Shown here in pieces: positions 1-7,797 of a stretch of 64,000 nt of DNA. How positions within the stretch are numbered: position 1 is the first letter of the stretch; the number at the start of each line of letters is the position of its first letter. The notes beneath the pieces were generated by a model. The model did no database searches, was not told the DNA's origin, and worked only from the letters and a program-made list of their open reading frames with translations. The stretch spans positions 1 through 64,000 of the forward strand of contig NZ_BNCM01000017.1 of NCBI RefSeq assembly GCF_014656475.1, written 5' to 3'. A program made the position numbers and the translations under genes. This DNA is from Sinomonas cellulolyticus. GTDB lineage: Bacteria; Actinomycetota; Actinomycetes; Actinomycetales; Micrococcaceae.

Positions 1-247
1 CGGCTCTCCGCAGCCCGCCGCTGACCCGACAATCACAACCCACTTACACCGAAAAATTGACAGTCCCCACACGGACAGCGGGGCCGGGAAGTCTGCTTGA
101 GTGCCGCGCGGAGGGGCGTGGGGAGTGATGGCTGAAGTCCGGCCTGCTGGGGATTCGTGGGTGGGCGGCCCCGTCCGTGTCTGGTGAGAAAGACCCTTCC
201 CTGGGGAATCATGTCCACGGACACGGGGGCTCGCGCTGGGAGCGGAG

Positions 248-529
248 TCAGTCGGTGAAGGTGGCCAGGATGGCGCGCTCGGCGCGGCGGTCGAGGCCAA
301 GGATGACGTTGAGCAGCGACCCGTCCTCCGTGCGGCCCATGATCCGCAGCTCGCCGTCATCATCGTGGACGCCGTTGGGTTTGACGGTGACGTGCAGGAC
401 GTGGTCCGGGCAGGCCAGATCGAGTTCGAACGTGCTCCCCGCCGCGGATGCCGCTGCGAAGAGCGGATAGGCTTCATCGGCCTGTAGGACCGTGTAGCGG
501 CTGAGGCTGGACGGTTTGCGCCCTGCCAT
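248..529 (-). CDS. hypothetical protein, 93 aa
   Basis: I do not recognise this family. The protein is small, acidic in its second half and has no signal peptide or membrane segment; it reads as a compact alpha/beta domain ending in ATFTD. I chose ATG at 529 because GGAG lies six bases before it and this puts the conserved 14-bp leader element (585-598) 55 bp upstream, as at sister genes. In-frame alternatives are ATG 541 and GTG 577, the latter lying only about 8 bp past the element. It is the last gene of the leftward accessory block; bases 1-247 hold no gene I can support. Confidence 0.55.
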   Translation of the reverse strand: MAGRKPSSLSRYTVLQADEAYPLFAAASAAGSTFELDLACPDHVLHVTVKPNGVHDDDGELRIMGRTEDGSLLNVILGLDRRAERAILATFTD

Positions 530-584
530 GCGGTACTCCATTCCATCGGGGCCGCCGCCGAAGCGGGGCGGCATCACCCGCCAG

Positions 585-598
585 AGGGATTTCCGCCC
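585..598 (-). promoter_or_regulatory. conserved 14-bp leader element, copy 1
   Basis: Minus-strand GGGCGGAAATCCCT lies just before the gene at 248-529. It is one of six copies between 0.5 and 12.5 kb, all on the strand of the gene they precede. Function is unknown; promoter, operator or leader-RNA element are all possible. Confidence 0.55.
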
Positions 599-661
599 GC
601 CGGAGTCACACGTGCGTCGCGGTGGTGTTACCGTGGGCGAGCCGCCCCCGGGGTGCTTTCG

Positions 662-2611
662 CTACCAGAGGCGGACGGCGTTCTCCGTGGAGCGCAGGGG
701 CTCGCCGACGAGATCTTCATAGCTGGCCTGGACGCAGACTGGGCCCTGCCGCAGGCCCTTGACCAGGGCCGGTGGCGGGTGGGCGGGGAGGGCACTTGAG
801 CGCAGCGCCGCCTGGTGTTCCGGTGCCGCACCCTGCGGGCCGACTGTCATCGGGCCGTTCCCCGCATCGAAGCGGAATGTGATCCCGCTGGGGCGGTGAC
901 TGAGGAGTCCCTCGGTGTGGCTGTGCGCGCAGATGGCGTAGTCGACCAGATCGGCGAAGGTCCCTGCCCGGCCTGACAGGGCGGCACTATCGAGTGCGAG
1001 GCCGTACGGGTCGAGATTCGTGTTGTGCCGGTGTGCGGCGCGGGCGCTGGGGTCGGTGAACTGGTTGCCCTCGGCTAGCGTGTGCATGGCATGGGCGGCC
1101 CCGTGGTCGATGATCTGCGGCGGCATGGTGGCGTGCCGCATGGTTTGGGTCCACATGGCTGAGCCGAGGAGATTGTCTGCGTGGCCGCTGTCTCCTGATT
1201 CGCGGAGCCAGGTGATGGAGGTCAGCAGGGCAGTCCAGTCGATCACAGGGTGTTCCCTGTAGATGGTCTCGAGCCCTCTGGCGAACTCGGCTGTTGCCGC
1301 GAGGCCAGCCTCCCGGGCCTGCTCGGAGGCGAGGCCGAACCAGCGGGCGGCTTCATGGTGCTTGTCAGCGCGGATGCTGATTCTGCCGAGCCGGAGCTTG
1401 AAGTCGACCGCCCGCCCCGCGGGCAGCCCCGTGTTCGAAAAGGTGTCGCGAAGCCAGATCAAGGCTTTTCCCGGGTCCAGCGACTGGGCCTGGACCCAGC
1501 GGATCTCGAGCCGCAGATCCCGGAGCGTGCGCTCCTTGTACGAGGGCGTCGACCCCTTCACCAGTTTCTCCGCAGAGGTGAGGAAGGAGAGAGCATCGTC
1601 CCACTGCTCGACTTGCTGGAACACGGCGGCGGCATGGACATACGCATTCGCTTGGGCGACCGGATCCCCCTCGCTCTGGGCAGCTGTCGCGGCCGCATTG
1701 TAGGCGTAGGCGGCTACGGCAAGCTGGCCGGAGTGCCACGCTGCCGTGGCCGCGGCAAAGGCTGCAGCGCCGCTGCCGTCGGACGCGCCGAGGGCTTCCA
1801 CAGCTGTCGAGAGTCCTGGCTGGAACCGCCTGACAGCGGTTTCGGCTGACGAACGCGCCTTCAGGTATGCAGCAGTATCGGTCCTCAGGCTTCCGCCTGC
1901 GACCATCCGGTCCACCTCGGCAAGGCATGCCGAGGCGTCGTGATGCCGTCCGAGCCCGGCAAGGATGCGGGCCTTGAGCAGCAGCATCTCGCCCGTCCAG
2001 TCGGCCTGTCCGTGCAGCCGGGCGACTTCCAGCGCGGAGTCTGCCTTGGCCAGCGCCTCCAAGGTCTCGTTGGCGTCGTTCAGCAGGTAGGCGGCAAGTC
2101 CGGCACTGTGGGCGGATGAGACCTCCCTGAACCGCATGGAGTGCTCGTAGCAGGAGAGCGCCCTCGTCTGGCGGCCCTGGGCCTGTGCCAATCGGCCGCG
2201 AACGCACCATGCCCTGGCTGCGTCGGCGGTGCGCAGCGAATCGAATGGCTCCAGGCTGTCGAGTTCGCTGTGCGCGGGTGCGAACTGGGACAGCTTCAGC
2301 AGCGCGGTCGCCTTCATGAGTGCTATCGCTGTGGCTGATCCCGGCACGGGTGGCTGTCGTTCGGCCGCACGAAGTGCTTCCAGCGCCTCCTGAGGGGCGT
2401 CTTCCGTTAGGCTGTTCGCCCTGTCCAGGATGGTCCCGAGGGTTCCCGGCCCCGCTGCGGGCGGACCGTAGAACGTCCTTTCGGCTGGGGCCTTGGCGGA
2501 GGGCCCGCACTGCGCTGCACCCAGGGCTCGGGCGACTATATCGACGGTGGCCAGCGAGATCGCCTTGTAGGGCTTCCCTGCTGCTGCCCCCGGTCTCCCT
2601 GCAGACGGCAT
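662..2611 (-). CDS. large TPR-like helical repeat protein, 649 aa
   Basis: The protein is almost entirely alpha-helical. Repeated A/L-rich helix pairs between about residues 60 and 480 (for example QALEAL, ALSCYEHSMRF, ALSFLTSAEKL) resemble degenerate tetratricopeptide repeats, so it is probably a protein-binding scaffold in the cytoplasm. No N-terminal helix-turn-helix, catalytic domain or signal peptide is visible, although the overall plan resembles the TPR half of actinobacterial XRE-type regulators. ATG 2611 follows a strong GGGGGGAAG ribosome site. Unlike its neighbours it lacks the conserved 14-bp element. The C-terminal 150 residues are of unknown type. Partner and role cannot be read from the sequence. 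Confidence 0.7.
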   Translation of the reverse strand: MPSAGRPGAAAGKPYKAISLATVDIVARALGAAQCGPSAKAPAERTFYGPPAAGPGTLGTILDRANSLTEDAPQEALEALRAAERQPPVPGSATAIALMKATALLKLSQFAPAHSELDSLEPFDSLRTADAARAWCVRGRLAQAQGRQTRALSCYEHSMRFREVSSAHSAGLAAYLLNDANETLEALAKADSALEVARLHGQADWTGEMLLLKARILAGLGRHHDASACLAEVDRMVAGGSLRTDTAAYLKARSSAETAVRRFQPGLSTAVEALGASDGSGAAAFAAATAAWHSGQLAVAAYAYNAAATAAQSEGDPVAQANAYVHAAAVFQQVEQWDDALSFLTSAEKLVKGSTPSYKERTLRDLRLEIRWVQAQSLDPGKALIWLRDTFSNTGLPAGRAVDFKLRLGRISIRADKHHEAARWFGLASEQAREAGLAATAEFARGLETIYREHPVIDWTALLTSITWLRESGDSGHADNLLGSAMWTQTMRHATMPPQIIDHGAAHAMHTLAEGNQFTDPSARAAHRHNTNLDPYGLALDSAALSGRAGTFADLVDYAICAHSHTEGLLSHRPSGITFRFDAGNGPMTVGPQGAAPEHQAALRSSALPAHPPPALVKGLRQGPVCVQASYEDLVGEPLRSTENAVRLW

Positions 2612-3033
2612 TGGCTTCCCCCCTGCCGAGATCGCCTACGGTGGCGGTTCATGTCCTCAGACATCGGATCCTACAGTGGCCGCGCCGGGCCGGGAGGCGT
2701 GTCGTGGGAGGACGCGGCTTCATCGACGAGGGCGTAGGCGAGCAGGAATAGGCCGTGCGCGCCGGCCTGGCCTCTCGGGATCGAGGCCACAGGAGCGGAC
2801 CTGGCCCGGCGGGGGAGGGGCGGGCGGGTGCGGCGATGCCGCTTTCGGTTCATTCGCTGTGCTGTCCGGCCCGGATGGTGCAGGAGGGAAGGCGGGGTGA
2901 TGGTGCCCCGGTCGGGGAACGGCTTGGGCCGTTTGGGCCGGGGCTGGCCCGTGGCGGGCTGGTTGTGCCGGTGCGTGCGGTGTGGTGCCAGTGGCCGGGG
3001 CCGTGGGCTGGTGTGGCGGCGGCCGGGGGTGTG
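2612..3033. other. 422-bp gap without a convincing gene
   Basis: It contains the promoter side of the gene ending at 662. A 60-codon minus-strand frame at 2671-2853 has a sensible-looking stretch (GLFLLAYALVDEAA) but no ribosome site, so I do not call it. No hairpin or repeat stands out. Confidence 0.4.
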
Positions 3034-3276
3034 TCAGTGGAGTGTTGTGAGGGCGTGGGTGATGTATTCGGCGAAGGCGGTGCGGGTGGTCCGGGTGTGG
3101 AGGTGGTCTGCTGCGCCGGTGCGCAGGGTCGTGTAGGCCTCGGGGTTGAGTGCGGCGACGGCGGGGATGGCGTGGAGGGCGGCGTCGAGGTCCGTGGGGC
3201 CGTCCCAGGGGGCCGGTTCGGGGGCGCGGTTCGGGTTGACGGGTCCGAAGGGGTTGTGCACGGTTGCCGGGCGCAT
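3034..3276 (-). CDS. hypothetical protein, 80 aa
   Basis: A short protein of unknown family. A proline-rich N-terminal 25 residues is followed by a small helical segment (DLDAALHAIPAVAALN, then AFAEYITHAL). It has no cysteines, membrane segment or signal peptide. ATG 3276 follows an AGAGAGAGGA ribosome site, and a copy of the 14-bp element lies 41 bp upstream, which supports it as a real, separately controlled gene. Its helical part loosely resembles the middle of the product of 5793-6278, but too weakly to claim homology. Confidence 0.6.
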   Translation of the reverse strand: MRPATVHNPFGPVNPNRAPEPAPWDGPTDLDAALHAIPAVAALNPEAYTTLRTGAADHLHTRTTRTAFAEYITHALTTLH

Positions 3277-3317
3277 GGTGGTGTGTCCTCTCTCTGGCCG
3301 TGGGCGGCGTAGGGGAG

Positions 3318-3331
3318 AGGGATTTCCGTCC
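3318..3331 (-). promoter_or_regulatory. conserved 14-bp leader element, copy 2
   Basis: Minus-strand GGACGGAAATCCCT, 41 bp before ATG 3276. This copy has A for C at the fourth base and is bracketed by short GGGGA/TCCCC inverted arms. Confidence 0.55.
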
Positions 3332-3373
3332 CCGGGGCCGGCTTGTCCGGGGCCGTCTGAGGGGGCTGTGCCG

Positions 3374-4912
3374 TTAGTAGAGGATGTCCTCGAGCTGGGT
3401 GCGGGTGACGGGCCAGTCGATGCGTGCTGCGCGCTGCTCGGCGTCGTCGTGGACGTGGCGGAGTGCTGATGCGACGGTGGTGATGGCTGGGTTGAGGTGG
3501 ATCTGCCCGGTGCCGTCGCCGGTGTCGTCGAGGACCTGGGAGGCCCAGAGCAGTCCGAGTGTGAAGCGGATCGTCTCGGCGCGCACCCCTGGGCATTGGT
3601 CGGCGGCGTACTCGATGAGTTCGGGGACTCCGGCGGGGCGTCCGAGGCTCAGGCAGGCCTGGATGACTTCGGTCAGGACGAATGGCTCCGGGTACACCAC
3701 GGGCGGCTCGCAGGTTCCCAGCGCGGCGCGCACCGCCTCCGGGGCGGCCAGCGCGTCATCGGTCAGGTCCGGCACGGGCTGGCCGTCGCGGGTGCCCCGC
3801 CGGGCGACGACCGGGCCGTCTGCGGTGGGGAACACCGCGTAGCCGGTGGTGGAGAGGGCGTTCTGCAGCAGCGCCGTGAGCTTGGGGTAGCCGAGCGCGG
3901 TGTAGGGGGGTCCGCTGATCTGCTCGCGCAGCCTCGTCCCGACGACTGTCAGGGGCAGGGCGCCGCGGGCGTGCGCTTCCGCGGCGAGAGGGCCGTCCTC
4001 GGAGAACAGGGCCCGGACCGCGGCGACATAGCCGGGGCGGCCGGTGACCTCAGCCGGCGGCGCGCTCACCGCGGGGGACGCCTGCCCCGGGGGGCGGCGG
4101 TCCGCCCCGTTCCGCTCGCTCGCTGCCGGGGAGTGCACGGGAAGGCCGAGGTGGGCCTCCACGAAGGACTTGAGGTTCCGGAATCCATAGGCCGTGTAGT
4201 CGATCCCGGGCCACTGCTGGCGCAGGGCCGCCCCGAGGGCTGCCGCGTTGACCCGGCCCGCGATCCGCAGCTGCCCGTCCCCCTCCAGCAGCCTGCGGGC
4301 CTCCGCCTCGAACTCCTCGAATGCCGGCAGGGCCTGCGCGGGTCCCTGGCCGGGTTCGGGGCCCTCCTGCGCGGCGGGCGGGTTTTCGGGGCGGGATCCC
4401 TGCGGGCCCACGTCGATCCGGTGGTACTCGTCGGCGACGGATGCCAGGAGGCTGTTCACGGACCCCGAGCTGGGGCCGTTCGTGGACACGACGATGGCGT
4501 ACTTGTCCAGATAGTGCAGGCGCCTGATGAGCGGGACGAATCCGCCGTCGCCGCTGACGACCACGAAGACCTCGATCCACGGGCATTCGTGGGCGGCTGC
4601 GAGGACGTCGACGCAGAGCTCGATGTCGGCGGCGTTCTTCACGTTCTTGCCGAAGGAGAACACCTGGACGGGCTCGACCCCGTGCTCGAGCATCTCGCGC
4701 CGGTAGGCGCCCATGTCGGCCCGGCCCCAGTTCGCATAGGCCCGCACCGAGGCGGTCAGGGACCCCACGCCGCCCTCGCGGACGATCTTCTCGATCCCGC
4801 GCACGACCTCGCCGATCCTGACCGTGGTCACGTCATTGGAGTACCCGCCGAACAGGTTCTCCATGTCCAGGAAGATCGCCACGTTCCGCCGCGGCGGTGC
4901 CCCGTCTGCCAC
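3374..4912 (-). CDS. NYN-domain nuclease with OST-HTH (LOTUS)-like domains
   Basis: Residues 10-175 form a NYN/PIN-like RNase domain (LabA/DUF88 type). The expected acidic residues are visible: D16 in FLDMEN, D96 and D102 in the DIELCVD segment, and D122 in VVVSGDGGF. Two segments, about residues 205-280 and 305-390, look like OST-HTH/LOTUS RNA-binding domains (YTAYGFRNLKSFVE, YTALGYPKLTALLQ). A third helical domain ends the protein. The family is known as predicted endoribonucleases acting on structured or foreign RNA; the actual target here is inference. GTG 4912 sits 8-9 bp after GGAAGGGG; the frame stays open further upstream but without a better site. It lies 149 bp downstream of the CYTH gene on the same strand. 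Confidence 0.85.
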   Translation of the reverse strand: MADGAPPRRNVAIFLDMENLFGGYSNDVTTVRIGEVVRGIEKIVREGGVGSLTASVRAYANWGRADMGAYRREMLEHGVEPVQVFSFGKNVKNAADIELCVDVLAAAHECPWIEVFVVVSGDGGFVPLIRRLHYLDKYAIVVSTNGPSSGSVNSLLASVADEYHRIDVGPQGSRPENPPAAQEGPEPGQGPAQALPAFEEFEAEARRLLEGDGQLRIAGRVNAAALGAALRQQWPGIDYTAYGFRNLKSFVEAHLGLPVHSPAASERNGADRRPPGQASPAVSAPPAEVTGRPGYVAAVRALFSEDGPLAAEAHARGALPLTVVGTRLREQISGPPYTALGYPKLTALLQNALSTTGYAVFPTADGPVVARRGTRDGQPVPDLTDDALAAPEAVRAALGTCEPPVVYPEPFVLTEVIQACLSLGRPAGVPELIEYAADQCPGVRAETIRFTLGLLWASQVLDDTGDGTGQIHLNPAITTVASALRHVHDDAEQRAARIDWPVTRTQLEDILY

Positions 4913-5061
4913 CTGCACACCCCTTCCGTCCACGCTTCCGTCCGCGGCCGCCCCGGCGGCGGCGGCGCCCTGCCTGCAGCGGCGCCGCCGCCTTCCGGGC
5001 CTCGCCGGGTCCTCGTCGGGCAGCCTATCCGGGATTCCCTCGCCCGGGCGGCTGCCTGGCC

Positions 5062-5583
5062 TCAGCGGAGCGGGGCGTAGCCGAGCCGCTCCAGCCCGGG
5101 GGCGATGTCGGCGAAGGATTTCCCCGCCAGGACGCCGCCGGCGAGGAAGTCCTCCTGCGTCACGTCCGCCAGGCACACCGCGGGGGGCCGGAAGGAGGCC
5201 CGTGCGGCCTCGTGGGGGAACTCGAAGTCGATCAGGACCAGCCCTGCCAGGCGTTCGGCGAAGACGTCGACCTCGGCGGGGAACCCCTCGAGCGTCACGG
5301 TGTGGCGGTCCTTGACGACGCGCCGGGCGTTTGAGGCGGTCAGGGCGGCGAACTCCCCCTCGTCGAGTTCGATGGTCTCCTCGCGGAGGGCAGAGGCATC
5401 ATCCTGCGCCAGCCGGGTCTTCTTGGTCAGCTCGAACCTCTGCCCGGCCTGCCGGGCCCTGAGCCGGGGGTGGGCCGGGCCCTTCTCGGGGATGTACACA
5501 TCGACGATGCGGACCGGCGGCGCGGCCCGGGCCTCCTCGGGGATGCGTGCGGCAAGGAAGGTGTACTCCAGCTCCAGTCCCAT
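5062..5583 (-). CDS. CYTH-domain protein, 173 aa
   Basis: The length and layout match CYTH (triphosphate-tunnel) domains. It starts with an E-x-E pair (LELEY, residues 3-7). Basic strands follow (RLRARQAGQRFELTKK), then EETIELDEGEF, then the closing strands (DVFAERLAGLVLIDFEFP). The lysine of the usual ExExK motif is threonine here, so catalysis is uncertain. Family members hydrolyse triphosphates such as thiamine-PPP or polyphosphate, or make cAMP. ATG 5583 follows GGGGGAAG. A TAGAGT hexamer near 5631-5636 could be its -10 box. Genomic pairing with a NYN-type RNase is the notable feature. Confidence 0.75.
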   Translation of the reverse strand: MGLELEYTFLAARIPEEARAAPPVRIVDVYIPEKGPAHPRLRARQAGQRFELTKKTRLAQDDASALREETIELDEGEFAALTASNARRVVKDRHTVTLEGFPAEVDVFAERLAGLVLIDFEFPHEAARASFRPPAVCLADVTQEDFLAGGVLAGKSFADIAPGLERLGYAPLR

Positions 5584-5792
5584 GCTTCCCCCAAACTCGC
5601 CGCCGCCCGGGCATACCTCCGGTTGCAGCCCACTCTAATGCGCCCGGTCCCCGTCGCCGGATGATGCCGGGCAGGAGAGCGGCCCTGCCTGCAAAGGGGG
5701 GCGGGCGGCCTGGGCCCGTATCAGTGCCGGCCGCCACCCCGGGGGGTCCTCCCCTTCGCGCCGGGCCGGAAGGCAGGGGAGCCCGGCCTTGG

Positions 5793-6278
5793 TCAGTGCG
5801 GGGATGGGCTGTCAGGCCCTCTCGCGCCGGCTGCGGGGCAGGCCCGGGTCCGGGGGCGTGCTGGGCCCGGCTCCCGTCCTTGGCGGTCGCGCCGGGCGGA
5901 CGCGGGCGTGCCGCCGTGTTCGGTCCCGGGTGCGGGGGCTCGCCCCTGGAGTTCCTGCCGGGCACGGGCGGCGGCGGTGCTGGTGCAGGCTGCGGCGATC
6001 CGGGCGGCGTGGGGCGGGAGGTTGGCGGTGATCCAGGCGCGGGTGTGCTGGCCGGTGCCGGGGTGGTGGTGCTGGTAGCGGGCGGCGGCGGCGTATTCGG
6101 CCAGCTGCGCGGGGGTGACGCGGTGTGTGAGGGCTTCGGCGAGGTCGGCGCACAGGGCGGTGTAGGCGGCCCGGTAGAGGGCGAGGAGGTCCCCTGGCCG
6201 GGTGTGGGCGGCCTCGGGGAGGGCTTCGATGGCCGTTCCGAGTCCGAGCGGGTCGTGGGGGAGGGTGCGGTGGCTCAT
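5793..6278 (-). CDS. hypothetical protein, 161 aa
   Basis: Family not recognised. The N-terminal 100 residues look like a helical domain (LLALYRAAYTALCADLAEAL, then QLAEYAAAARYQ); the last 55 are a proline/arginine-rich tail that is probably disordered. No signal peptide or membrane segment is visible. ATG 6278 overlaps the stop of the preceding gene (ATGA), so the two are probably translationally coupled. A weak AGGA ribosome site is present. It could be a soluble partner of the small membrane protein encoded just upstream. Confidence 0.55.
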   Translation of the reverse strand: MSHRTLPHDPLGLGTAIEALPEAAHTRPGDLLALYRAAYTALCADLAEALTHRVTPAQLAEYAAAARYQHHHPGTGQHTRAWITANLPPHAARIAAACTSTAAARARQELQGRAPAPGTEHGGTPASARRDRQGREPGPARPRTRACPAAGARGPDSPSPH

Positions 6279-6532
6279 GTGCGGGTTCCTGGGGCTGGTG
6301 CCGGTGGCTGGGCTCCCGGTGCCGGGGCGGTCGGGGGGCTCCCGGCGGGGGAGGGGGCTTGGGTGGTCGTGGTGGTCGGCGCGGCGGGGCCGGGACCGGC
6401 GGTGAGCTCGCGGGCGCCCCACCCCGCGGCGGCGCCGGCGGCCAGGGCCGCTGCGAGGGCCACGGCGGCCAGGGCGCGCCGGGGCCGGTGGGGGCGGTAT
6501 CCGGTGAGGCTGTAGGAGAGGGGGCCGGGCAT
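6275..6532 (-). CDS. small single-pass membrane protein, 85 aa
   Basis: A basic N-terminus (RPHRPRRA, residues 13-20) leads into one hydrophobic Ala/Leu/Val segment (about 20-40). A Pro/Thr-rich extracytoplasmic tail of about 45 residues follows. The lack of a clear cleavage site suggests a membrane-anchored stalk. ATG 6532 follows GGAAAGGACC. Its stop overlaps the next start. No catalytic residues are visible and the family is unknown. Confidence 0.6.
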   Translation of the reverse strand: MPGPLSYSLTGYRPHRPRRALAAVALAAALAAGAAAGWGARELTAGPGPAAPTTTTTQAPSPAGSPPTAPAPGAQPPAPAPGTRT

Positions 6533-6583
6533 GGTGCTTGGTCCTTTCCGGGGCAGGGCCGGCGGCGGTTCGGCCGGCGGGTT

Positions 6584-6967
6584 CTAGTGGGCGGGGTTGG
6601 CCAGGGCCGCGGCGGCGATGGCGGTCAGTGCGATGCCGTTGGTGATGGCGTGGATGGTGGCGTGGGGCAGGAGGATGGCGTGGCGGATGGCGATGCCGTC
6701 GCCGATCTGGGCCAGGCCGACGGCGGGGAGGTCGCGCAGGAACCAGCCGGCGGCTTCCCAGGTGGGCCCGTCGGAGGTGGGGGAGGCAGGGGAGAGGATC
6801 TGGAGCCAGAGGTCGTTGGCGGTGTTGTCCAGGATCAGGGTCGCCTCGGGGTGTCCGTGGGGGGCCGCGGTCGCCGTGGCGGTGCGGGCAGCGCCGGGGA
6901 AGGGCTCCCAGTGCCGGATGTCGGGGTCGTGGGTCAGGACGGTGAGCACGTCGTTCCAGTCGGCCAT
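6584..6967 (-). CDS. hypothetical protein, possible YbjN/CesT-like fold, 127 aa
   Basis: A soluble alpha/beta protein. The strand-turn-strand stretch ATLILDNTANDLWLQILSPA and the later repeats ending in two helices (IRHAILLPHATIHAITNGI, ALTAIAAAAL) recall YbjN/type III chaperone-like domains, but the similarity is only by eye. ATG 6967 follows GAAGGAAG. It forms a run with the two smaller genes downstream on the same strand (6275-6532, 5793-6278). Confidence 0.6.
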   Translation of the reverse strand: MADWNDVLTVLTHDPDIRHWEPFPGAARTATATAAPHGHPEATLILDNTANDLWLQILSPASPTSDGPTWEAAGWFLRDLPAVGLAQIGDGIAIRHAILLPHATIHAITNGIALTAIAAAALANPAH

Positions 6968-7022
6968 GTCGGGTTGCTTCCTTCTCAGGGGTCGGGGTTT
7001 GCGGGTGGTGGGGTGTCCCCGT

Positions 7023-7051
7023 CCGGCCCGCCCCGTGGCGGGGCGGGCCGG
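7023..7051 (-). terminator. perfect 13-bp hairpin
   Basis: Arms CCGGCCCGCCCCG (7023-7035) and CGGGGCGGGCCGG (7039-7051) flank a three-base loop, directly after the stop of the 50-aa zinc-ribbon gene. It has no U-run, as is usual for high-GC actinobacterial terminators. Confidence 0.6.
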
Positions 7052-7067
7052 AGGGGGTGACGGCGGG

Positions 7068-7220
7068 CTAGTTCCAGTGCTTGCCGTGGTCGGGGCAGAC
7101 CTGCCCGGTGCTTGCGCAGGTGGAGCAGGTGAGCCTGCCGAGGGCGTTGCTGAGGTTCTTGCCCCCGTTGCAGCTGGCGCAGGAAGTGGTGAGCTTCCCG
7201 CACTTGCGGCATTTGGCCAT
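7068..7220 (-). CDS. zinc-ribbon miniprotein, 50 aa
   Basis: The translation begins MAKCRKCGKL and has three CxxC pairs (CRKC, CASC, CSTC), then CPDHGKHWN at the C-terminus. This is a cysteine density typical of a rubredoxin/zinc-ribbon fold binding one or two zinc ions. A strong GAGAGGAGGAAA ribosome site precedes ATG 7220, and a perfect hairpin follows the stop, so the gene is well supported despite its size. The CPxHGxxW ending recurs in the 78-aa protein at 11192-11428. Role unknown; nucleic-acid or protein binding is the usual use of such ribbons. Confidence 0.75.
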   Translation of the reverse strand: MAKCRKCGKLTTSCASCNGGKNLSNALGRLTCSTCASTGQVCPDHGKHWN

Positions 7221-7334
7221 GGTGTTTCCTCCTCTCGGGGTCTTGTGGGTGCCTTGGGCGGGCCCGCCGGCCAGGGGGTGTGGTGCCCCGCGTCGTGGCC
7301 GGCGGGCTGTGGGTGGCCCCGGGTGGGCTGGGTT

Positions 7335-7694
7335 TCAGCCTTCCGGGGGTGCCGGGCCGGGTCCGTCCTGCCCCCAATGGCGGGGCGGGCCCGGCCCGGC
7401 AGTGTGCTCAGGGGTTTCCGCCGCCCGGTCCGGGGCCGTGGCCGGGAGGGTGTGGTCCAGGAGGTACTGGTAGGGCCCGTGGGCGATCTCCCGCAGGATC
7501 TGGTCTGTGGCGGTGCCGGGGCCGGTGCCGTGCCCGGTGCGGCGGCGGAGGTCGTGGCCGGCGGCGTGGATCAGGTCGGTGGCCGCGTAGGGGGGCAGGT
7601 GTGCGGTGGCGGGGTGGGCGAGGATGGCCCGGGCGAGGGCGGGGGTGTGCTCGGGGCCCCAGGCCCAGGGGCCCCGCGTCTGGGCGGCGGTCAT
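7335..7694 (-). CDS. hypothetical protein, 119 aa
   Basis: No family recognised. The N-terminal 85 residues form a helical, histidine-containing domain (LARAILAHPATAHLP, ATDQILREIAHGPYQYLLDH); the last 30 are Pro/Gly-rich. No signal peptide, membrane segment or cysteine is present. A GAAGGAAA site lies about 13 bases before ATG 7694. It follows the OmpA-domain lipoprotein gene by 103 bp on the same strand. Confidence 0.55.
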   Translation of the reverse strand: MTAAQTRGPWAWGPEHTPALARAILAHPATAHLPPYAATDLIHAAGHDLRRRTGHGTGPGTATDQILREIAHGPYQYLLDHTLPATAPDRAAETPEHTAGPGPPRHWGQDGPGPAPPEG

Positions 7695-7797
7695 GGCGCG
7701 GCGTGTTTCCTTCTCGGTCAGGCAGCCTGCCCCTGTCCGCGTTTCCCCCCTCCCCGGGCGGGAGGCCAGCGGCTCCCGCCCCGAAGAGGCGTGCGGT

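Noticed and set aside
2671-2853. Possible 60-aa minus-strand protein
   Set aside because: One plausible stretch, but no ribosome site, no leader element and no recognisable family.
3497-5080. Plus-strand 527-codon frame
   Set aside because: Shadow of the NYN-domain gene; no ribosome site and arbitrary composition.
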